Part shown: positions 1 through 4,606 of the stretch, in pieces
Layout of the letters: each line of letters opens with the position of its first letter
How positions within the stretch are numbered: position 1 is the first letter of the stretch
Assembly: GCA_021815065.1 (NCBI GenBank)
Contig: JAKAHI010000044.1
Span: 1-8,377 of the forward strand
Length of the DNA: 8,377 bases
Direction of reading: 5' to 3'
DNA from: a bacterium
GTDB taxonomy: Bacteria > JAMCPX01
Program-made: the position numbers and the translations under genes
Notes under the pieces: generated by a model
What the model was told of the DNA's origin: nothing
Databases searched by the model: none
Seen by the model: only the letters and a program-made list of their open reading frames with translations

Positions 1-74
1 AAAGCAGTTCTAGAATTTTTTTTATACCATCTTTGAATCTGGTAAAATTCATTACCCTTGATTATAGGGTAATC
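1..74. other. Non-coding stretch downstream of rsmI
   Basis: No gene is supported in these bases, which follow the last gene of the minus-strand run. They contain an 8-bp hairpin at 51-73 (listed separately) and a run of eight T at 16-23 directly after the palindrome TTCTAGAA (8-15). The T run is on the plus strand, so it could be the tail of a terminator for a convergent plus-strand gene ending left of the window. The 5' arm of such a hairpin would be off the edge, so this cannot be decided here. No convincing promoter for either strand was seen. Confidence 0.5.
51..73 (-). terminator. Possible weak terminator or 3'-end hairpin after rsmI
   Basis: Perfect 8-bp inverted repeat, ATTACCCT (51-58) and AGGGTAAT (66-73), separated by 7 nt, beginning one base after the rsmI stop codon. 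On the minus strand it is followed by only a short T tract (GAATTTTACC, positions 50-41), so it is a poor fit to a classical intrinsic terminator. It may instead protect the mRNA 3' end. The rsmI stop region itself (TTACCC on the plus strand, 75-80) can pair with the proximal arm in an alternative fold. Its place at the end of a tightly packed gene run supports a termination role; the weak U tract argues against it. Confidence 0.4.
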
Positions 75-881
75 TTACCCTTTTGTGAATAACTTTTTGT
101 AAACTTCCCTTTTGCTCAAGCCGGTTACCAGCGCCGCAGCTTCAAGCAGTGATTTTTTGTCAACGATTGATCCTGTGTCTTTTTGCCGGGACTCCGGGGT
201 ATTCACAATCACCGTGTACTCTCCCTTGATGATGCACTGTTTTAGTTTTCTCATAACATCGTCTATAACTCCGGACATGCCCTCTTCGTAAATCTTCGTC
301 AATTCTTTGAACACGAACACCCGCGTGTTGCCTATGCTCTGCCGTAAGGCACCAAGGGTATTTAACAATCTCCGCGGAGACTCATAAAAGACAACCGGTA
401 AACCGGTTGTAAAATGTTTTTTTATCAGATTGTTCCTTTGCCGCACAGCAGCAGGCATAAAACCAAGAAACACAAATCCCTGCTCGCAGGCACCGCTTAT
501 GGATACTGCCGATGCCACTGCAGACGGACCCGGTATCGGTACTACTTTTATGGCATTTTCCCATGCCAGCCTGACAAGAAATGCTCCCGGGTCAGAGATA
601 CCTGGTGTGCCGGCATCCGTTATGAGAGCCATACTTTTGCCCTGCCTCATGTAATCGATAAGTTCTGCGGCCTTTTCTTTTGTGGAATATTTATGGAAAC
701 TGATAAGCTGTTTTTTGATTGTATAGTAGTTGAGCAGTGTGAGCGATGTTCTTGTATCCTCGCACGCTATCATATCGACACTGCGAAGCGTATCTATGGC
801 CCTGAGCGTTATATCGTTGAGATTTCCTATCGGCGTTGCAACGACAAAGAGCCTGCCTGGAGTATTAGCGGTATTCTGCAT
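75..881 (-). CDS. rsmI: 16S rRNA (cytidine(1402)-2'-O)-methyltransferase RsmI
   Basis: Uses SAM to methylate the 2'-O-ribose of C1402 in the 16S rRNA decoding centre, in the cytoplasm. The protein has 268 residues from this ATG, near the usual length (E. coli about 286). It shows the tetrapyrrole-methylase-like fold: TPIGNLNDIT (16-25), CEDTR (40-44), ITDAGTPGISDPG (87-99, SAM-binding loop), PGPSA (117-121), FYESPRR (165-171) and KELTK (192-196), then a short C-terminal helical segment (about 243-265) matching the RsmI helix-turn-helix. I chose ATG at 881; a TTG directly before it (884) is a possible start but is less likely. Neither has a visible Shine-Dalgarno. The start lies inside yraN (17-nt overlap), so translation is probably coupled. 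Identification is firm; the exact start is less so. Confidence 0.95.
   Translation of the reverse strand: MQNTANTPGRLFVVATPIGNLNDITLRAIDTLRSVDMIACEDTRTSLTLLNYYTIKKQLISFHKYSTKEKAAELIDYMRQGKSMALITDAGTPGISDPGAFLVRLAWENAIKVVPIPGPSAVASAVSISGACEQGFVFLGFMPAAVRQRNNLIKKHFTTGLPVVFYESPRRLLNTLGALRQSIGNTRVFVFKELTKIYEEGMSGVIDDVMRKLKQCIIKGEYTVIVNTPESRQKDTGSIVDKKSLLEAAALVTGLSKREVYKKLFTKG
391..410. repeat. 9-bp inverted repeat inside rsmI with plus-strand T run
   Basis: ACAACCGGT (391-399) and ACCGGTTGT (402-410) are perfect inverted arms around 2 nt. As RNA this can form an 8-bp stem with a 4-nt loop. On the plus strand it is followed at 417-423 by seven T, giving an intrinsic-terminator appearance antisense to rsmI. 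On the sense strand a shorter CTTTTA follows. The bases encode TTGLPVV just before the conserved FYESPRR motif of RsmI, so the repeat lives in ordinary coding sequence. The repeat is certain; its function is unknown and it may be chance. Confidence 0.5.
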
Positions 882-1221
882 CAAATGCGTTTTTTATCAA
901 CTCTATGGAGCTATCAGGGTTTATGGCAACCACATCGAACCGCAACGGTTTATCCTCAAGATGTTTCTTCTGTATATACTCTATCGCCGTTAAGGTGATA
1001 CGCCTTTTTTTCTTCTTTACGATAGATTCATGAGGACTCCCGAATAAGGACGTCGCCCTGCTTTTCACCTCTATAAAAACGGTATGACTCTTATCCATAG
1101 CTATAATGTCTATCTCTCCAAAATGGGAGCGGTAGTTCCTCTCCAGGATCTTATACTTCTGTTTTTCCAGATACGCTACCGCACAATCCTCTCCCCTTGC
1201 CCCAGCCGTTCTTTTGTTCAT
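865..1221 (-). CDS. yraN: YraN / UPF0102 family nuclease-fold protein
   Basis: A 118-residue protein of the UPF0102 (YraN) family, whose members are typically 110-130 residues. The family has a restriction-endonuclease-like fold but no firmly settled cellular role; involvement in DNA processing is often suggested. The family pattern is visible: an N-terminal G-x-x-x-E-D stretch (about 7-12, AGARGED), NYR (29-31), GEIDII (35-40) with Asp38, and FIEVKSR (49-55) with Glu51 and Lys53. Together these form the D...ExK nuclease core, so the putative catalytic residues are intact. RFDVVAI (94-100) is the late conserved strand. The ATG at 1221 is forced by an in-frame TGA 12 nt upstream, and no Shine-Dalgarno is visible. 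It lies 28 nt after the lipoprotein gene and overlaps the start of rsmI. Expressed as part of the run, by inference. Confidence 0.93.
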   Translation of the reverse strand: MNKRTAGARGEDCAVAYLEKQKYKILERNYRSHFGEIDIIAMDKSHTVFIEVKSRATSLFGSPHESIVKKKKRRITLTAIEYIQKKHLEDKPLRFDVVAINPDSSIELIKNAFDAEYR

Positions 1222-1246
1222 GCCGGAAGTTTGTCAAATCAATTCA

Positions 1247-1260
1247 CGGTCAATTGACCG
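1247..1260. repeat. 14-bp perfect palindrome over the lipoprotein stop codon
   Basis: CGGTCAATTGACCG reads the same on both strands. It covers the last three sense codons and the TGA stop (1250-1252) of the lipoprotein gene and reaches 3 nt into the gap before yraN. As RNA it would form a 5-bp stem with an AATT loop. No U tract follows, so it is not an intrinsic terminator. It could be an mRNA stability element, a protein-binding palindrome or chance; about half a perfect 14-bp palindrome is expected by chance in a window this size. Confidence 0.4.
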
Positions 1261-1774
1261 ATACCGTCACAACGGCAGGCGCTGCACTGCCGGAAGAAAC
1301 ATTTATATTCGTCGTATATGAGATGGATGCTGTGACAGGCTGGCCCGCTGTTAATGTTGAAGGAAGGGGAATTTGGGCTGCTTGCTGACACGCAAGCGTT
1401 GTGCACAGTCTTACACGCATGGTGCTTATCCCTCTGCTGTCTGTTGTGTCAACACAGGGCGACTGGCATATAGTGCCGTCCTTGTTTATAAAAGCGAAAA
1501 TACCTGTACTGTTTGCTTGTTGACCAAGAGCAAATCCTGCATTGTACGTTACTTTGACCCCATTCATAGGGATAGCTGATGCTGTGGAACCTGCACCCGG
1601 GATTGAAACAATCGTATAAATAAACTCGTCTACATAGGGATCCACGTTATCCTTCAGCGTTATACTGGTCGGACTTGCGGTTATCTTGGCAGTTGCTGGT
1701 GCAATATTCTGGCCGCATCCAACAAGAACAACCAACCCAGAAACTACCATTGTAAGCAGGGATTTTATCTTCAT
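1250..1774 (-). CDS. Lipoprotein with bacterial Ig-like (Big_1-like) character, function unknown
   Basis: I do not recognise a named family. The 174-residue product starts with a lipoprotein signal: basic MKIK, hydrophobic residues 6-19, and lipobox LVGC with Cys20 as lipidation site. The mature part is rich in Thr, Ser, Ala and Val, with alternating beta-like stretches (ITASPTSITL, GVKVTYNAGF, PVTASISYTT, AAPAVVTVSVN). TDSRGISTMRVRL (111-123) resembles the 'TD-x-x-G-x-x-x-v-x-v' turn of Big_1 Ig-like domains, so one surface or periplasmic Ig-like domain is the best reading. Four further cysteines form two close pairs, C103/C107 and C124/C129, suggesting disulfides. The start ATG overlaps the aroB stop (ATGA) and has a strong GGAGGT site 6 nt upstream. 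It is not LpoA (YraM), the lipoprotein beside yraN in E. coli, which is far longer. The CDS and lipid anchor are well supported; the function is not. Confidence 0.85.
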   Translation of the reverse strand: MKIKSLLTMVVSGLVVLVGCGQNIAPATAKITASPTSITLKDNVDPYVDEFIYTIVSIPGAGSTASAIPMNGVKVTYNAGFALGQQANSTGIFAFINKDGTICQSPCVDTTDSRGISTMRVRLCTTLACQQAAQIPLPSTLTAGQPVTASISYTTNINVSSGSAAPAVVTVSVN

Positions 1775-2862
1775 ATCTTTACCTCCATTAATATTTTTTT
1801 TAACATCTTCTTGTCCATTTTATATACCACCGGCATTCCGATATCCTTTAAAAGTATCAAAGCTATCTTGTCCGCTTCACTCTTTTTATCATAGTTTATG
1901 GATTTACTCAAGTGCTGAATATCAAGATTATTGATTGAAACCGGAAGTTCCATATCCCGGATTACCTGCTCTATTTTTTTAGGCACATCCTTTTTACAGA
2001 GATCAAGCAGGTATGATATTTTGGCAGCTATTATCATTCCGATACCGACTGCCTCACCGTGCAGTATTCTATACTGCGTTGAACTCTCTATGGCATGTCC
2101 GAACGTATGACCGAAGTTCAACAGCATTCTTATGCCTGAAGTTTCCTTTTCATCCTTTTCGACGAATTCTGCTTTTATGCGGCTTGATTCATAGAGGATC
2201 TTCAGCATGCTCTGCGGAGATTGAGCTAAAACACCGGCCCTGTGTTTTTGAACATACGAAAACAGGCTCTTATCTCGTATTATTCCGTACTTGATAACCT
2301 CAGCTATGCCTGCCCTGTAGATGCGATGAGGGAGTGTTTCTAAAAAATGTATGTTCGAGTAAACAAACAGCGGCTGATAAAATGTACCGGCAATGTTTTT
2401 TACAAGAGCATAATCAACCCCCGTTTTCCCGCCGATAGCAGCATCTACCTGTGCCAGCAGTGTCGTGGGCACCTGGATGTACCGTATTCCCCGCATATAT
2501 GTCGACGCGGCAAACCCTGTCACGTCTCCTACAACACCCCCGCCTATGCCGATGAGAATCGAACGCCTGTCCGCATGGTAAAGCAGCAATGCATCATAGA
2601 TCTTTTGTATTGTTTTTAGATTTTTATGCACCTCGCCGTCGGGCAGGAGAACCACATGATATGCAATTCCCGCTTTTTTGAAAGATGCCGTTATGAGAGG
2701 ACCGTACAGCTTCCAGACTACGGTATTGGTTACGACAAAGAGATTGCTATAACGAAGAGAGGCCAGCTCGATGATCAGAGAATTCAACAGGCGCTCATCG
2801 CTGATACGTATATCATACCGGTATTCCGCTGAGCTTAGTTTTAGCCTGACAAGTCTATTCAT
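1771..2862 (-). CDS. aroB: 3-Dehydroquinate synthase
   Basis: Converts DAHP to 3-dehydroquinate, the second step of the shikimate pathway, using NAD+ and a divalent metal in the cytosol. The 363 residues match the family length. Visible landmarks are DGEVHKN (75-81), the NAD-binding GIGGGVVGD (105-113), PTTLLAQVDAAIGGKTGVD (132-150) with Lys146, and KNIAGTFYQP (155-164). The metal ligands are Glu188 (AGIAEVIKYG), His252 (NFGHTFGH) and His268 (LHGEAVGIG). All expected active-site residues appear intact. The start ATG at 2862 overlaps the aroK stop as ATGA, with no strong Shine-Dalgarno, so translation probably depends on coupling. The C-terminus overlaps the lipoprotein start in the same way. 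Together with aroK and aroC it supplies chorismate for aromatic amino acids and related metabolites. Confidence 0.97.
   Translation of the reverse strand: MNRLVRLKLSSAEYRYDIRISDERLLNSLIIELASLRYSNLFVVTNTVVWKLYGPLITASFKKAGIAYHVVLLPDGEVHKNLKTIQKIYDALLLYHADRRSILIGIGGGVVGDVTGFAASTYMRGIRYIQVPTTLLAQVDAAIGGKTGVDYALVKNIAGTFYQPLFVYSNIHFLETLPHRIYRAGIAEVIKYGIIRDKSLFSYVQKHRAGVLAQSPQSMLKILYESSRIKAEFVEKDEKETSGIRMLLNFGHTFGHAIESSTQYRILHGEAVGIGMIIAAKISYLLDLCKKDVPKKIEQVIRDMELPVSINNLDIQHLSKSINYDKKSEADKIALILLKDIGMPVVYKMDKKMLKKILMEVKI
1781..1786 (-). promoter_or_regulatory. Strong ribosome-binding site of the lipoprotein gene
   Basis: GGAGGT on the minus strand, exactly 6 nt before the ATG at 1774, inside the last codons of aroB. 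It is a near-perfect anti-Shine-Dalgarno match, whereas aroC, aroK, aroB, yraN and rsmI show none or only weak ones. It fixes the lipoprotein start and suggests that the gene is initiated independently as well as through ATGA coupling with aroB. Confidence 0.75.
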
Positions 2863-3362
2863 AATTCCAGTCTCTTAATTATTTTATCCGCAACCTCGTT
2901 CGGTGAACTGTCGTCCGCTTCTATGACAACATCCGATTCAAGATATCGCGGTTCTCTCTTACTGAGCAGATCCTGTAAATTATGCAGTCTGTTCCCCTCT
3001 TTCAAAAGGGGTCTTGTTTCTGTGTTGGCAGTCCTTTTAAAAAGGACTACAGGGGACACTTTCAAATAGACTACTTTGCCGATACTTTTCAGAAAAGAGA
3101 ATATCTCCTTATCCATAACGGCGCCGCCGCCGGTAGAAACAACCGACGGAAGTTTAGGAGAAAGAGACAAAACCACATCTTTTTCGATCCTCCTGAAATA
3201 GTCCTCACCCTGCTTCGTTATGATTTCAAATATGCTCATACCTGTTTGTTTTTCTATGCGTTGATCGATATCTATAAAACTTCTTCCTGTGGTATAAGAA
3301 ATAATCCTTCCCACCGTCGTTTTCCCAGCTCCCATCATACCTACCAGTATAACATGCTCCAT
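2859..3362 (-). CDS. aroK: Shikimate kinase
   Basis: Phosphorylates shikimate at the 3-hydroxyl with ATP, the fifth step of the shikimate pathway, in the cytosol. The 167-residue protein is typical for the family. It has the P-loop GMMGAGKTT (8-16), the DID motif (31-33) for Mg2+ and shikimate binding, YFRRIE (55-60) with the shikimate-binding Arg, STGGGAV (76-82), the LID motif TRPLL (116-120) with Arg117, and the adenine-loop R-E-P-R-Y (136-140). The catalytic set is complete. The start at 3362 lies 7 nt after the aroC stop. Upstream, ATG recurs every four bases (ATGTATGTATG), but only the last is in the correct frame, and no clear Shine-Dalgarno is seen. The 3' end overlaps aroB by 4 nt. 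The symbol aroK is given by linkage to aroB; aroL-type kinases are similar. Confidence 0.96.
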   Translation of the reverse strand: MEHVILVGMMGAGKTTVGRIISYTTGRSFIDIDQRIEKQTGMSIFEIITKQGEDYFRRIEKDVVLSLSPKLPSVVSTGGGAVMDKEIFSFLKSIGKVVYLKVSPVVLFKRTANTETRPLLKEGNRLHNLQDLLSKREPRYLESDVVIEADDSSPNEVADKIIKRLEL

Positions 3363-3369
3363 ACATACA

Positions 3370-4557
3370 TTAATATTTCTTGATTCGGGAGATATAATAA
3401 TTATAATTGTTTTTTAAGTCGTTGATCGTATCTCCGCCAAACTTTTCCATGACCGCGTTTGCGAGTTCTATGGCAGTAACGGCCTCACCGACAACCGATG
3501 CAGCGGCAACAGCGCAGACATCGGACCTTTCAACCGCTGCCCTTGCCGGCGACTTCCGTACGACGTCGACACTGTGCAGAGGGCTGTAAAGTGTGGATAT
3601 CGGTTTCATATAAGCCCGGAGTATAATCTCTTCGCCGTTGGTAACCCCGCCTTCGATACCACCTGCCCTGTTTGTTTTTCTATAAAAGCCCTTCTTTGCC
3701 GAATAGAATATCTCATCATGAACCTCGGAACCGTACCTGCCTGCATTGGCCACACCGTCTCCGATCTCAACACCTTTGATCGCCTGTATGCTCATGAGGG
3801 CCCCTGCAAGCCTTCCGTCGAGTTTCCTGTCCCACTGGCTGTACGATCCAAGCCCCACGGGCACATTGACTGCACGGACCTCAAACACTCCGCCAAGGGT
3901 ATTTCCGCGTTTTTTCGTATCTTCTATAATTTTCATTGCCCTTTTCGATGCCGCTGTATCGGGCATATTCATCTGATATGCATCCGACGCTGCTATCCTG
4001 CTTAATTTCCTGAGATAGCTGTTCCCCAGTGTTATCATCGGCAGGACGTCCGGCTTTATCCTTACCGTACCCAGTGAGACGACATAACTATAAAGCTCTA
4101 TGGAGATATTGGAAAGCAGCAGCTTTGCGACAGCACCAACCGCGGTCCTCACGGCTGTTTCTCTCGCACTCGATCGTTCAAGCACGTTTCTCAGATCATG
4201 ATGATCGTATTTTATACCACCAGATAAATCCGCATGCCCGGGCCTTGGCATGGTAACAACCCTCCGTGAGGTATTCTTATGGATAGGATCCATTACATCT
4301 TCCCAATTCTGCCAATCCTTATTCTCGACATACAGGGTCACCGGCGAGCCTATGGTGTAGCCTCCCCTGACACCTGACAGGATATCCACATGGTCCTTTT
4401 CTATAGACATCCTGTTCCCCCTGCCATACCCGGTCTGCCGTTTCGACAAGCAGGAATTTATTATGCTCGGATCTATAAAAAGATCGGCGGGCAATCCCTC
4501 TATTATGGCTATCAAGCCTTTGCCGTGAGATTCCCCGCCAGTAAAGTATCTTATCAT
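3370..4557 (-). CDS. aroC: Chorismate synthase (long class)
   Basis: Converts 5-enolpyruvylshikimate-3-phosphate to chorismate, the last shikimate step, and needs reduced FMN. The 395 residues fit the longer class of the enzyme found in Firmicutes, Actinobacteria and many deltaproteobacteria (about 388-400), not the E. coli type (about 360). Motifs are GESHG (8-12, His11), GYGRGNRM (43-50), RPGHADLSGG (105-114, His108), the signature LERSSARETAVR (126-137), VGLGSYSQWDRKLD (about 234-247), GGIEGGVTNGE (about 299-309) and ERSDVCAVAAASVVGEAV (343-360). Nothing essential is missing. The ATG at 4557 is fixed by an upstream in-frame TGA and has no evident Shine-Dalgarno. It follows pilQ after 49 nt with no visible terminator, so it probably shares the pil transcript. 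Its place between pilQ and aroK differs from the gamma- and betaproteobacterial pilMNOPQ-aroKB order. Confidence 0.97.
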   Translation of the reverse strand: MIRYFTGGESHGKGLIAIIEGLPADLFIDPSIINSCLSKRQTGYGRGNRMSIEKDHVDILSGVRGGYTIGSPVTLYVENKDWQNWEDVMDPIHKNTSRRVVTMPRPGHADLSGGIKYDHHDLRNVLERSSARETAVRTAVGAVAKLLLSNISIELYSYVVSLGTVRIKPDVLPMITLGNSYLRKLSRIAASDAYQMNMPDTAASKRAMKIIEDTKKRGNTLGGVFEVRAVNVPVGLGSYSQWDRKLDGRLAGALMSIQAIKGVEIGDGVANAGRYGSEVHDEIFYSAKKGFYRKTNRAGGIEGGVTNGEEIILRAYMKPISTLYSPLHSVDVVRKSPARAAVERSDVCAVAAASVVGEAVTAIELANAVMEKFGGDTINDLKNNYNYYISRIKKY

Positions 4558-4606
4558 CAGTATATGGTCATCAGTTCATAAGTTTCTGTCAATCTCTTCC
4601 CGATCT
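4558..4606. other. Gap between pilQ and aroC
   Basis: This is the largest gap between genes in the window, 49 nt. It contains no T-tailed hairpin that would stop transcription from pilQ, and no clear ribosome-binding site for aroC. A TTGACA (minus strand, 4592-4587) and a TATACT (4564-4559) are present but are 22 nt apart, too far for a standard sigma-70 promoter. I therefore read it as a simple intra-operon spacer joining the pil and aro blocks. Confidence 0.4.

Noticed and set aside
414..998. Long plus-strand open frame antisense to rsmI and yraN
   Set aside because: It lies entirely opposite two confidently identified genes, has no family resemblance and an odd composition rich in Cys, Arg and Tyr. 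It is a shadow frame.
1250..1774. The lipoprotein as an LpoA (YraM) homologue
   Set aside because: LpoA is several times longer with TPR and periplasmic-binding-like domains; this 174-residue protein has neither and looks Ig-like instead.
4559..4592. TTGACA and TATACT on the minus strand upstream of aroC, resembling a sigma-70 promoter
   Set aside because: The boxes are separated by 22 nt rather than about 17, and the -10-like element lies only one base from the aroC start codon, leaving no room for a leader or ribosome-binding site.
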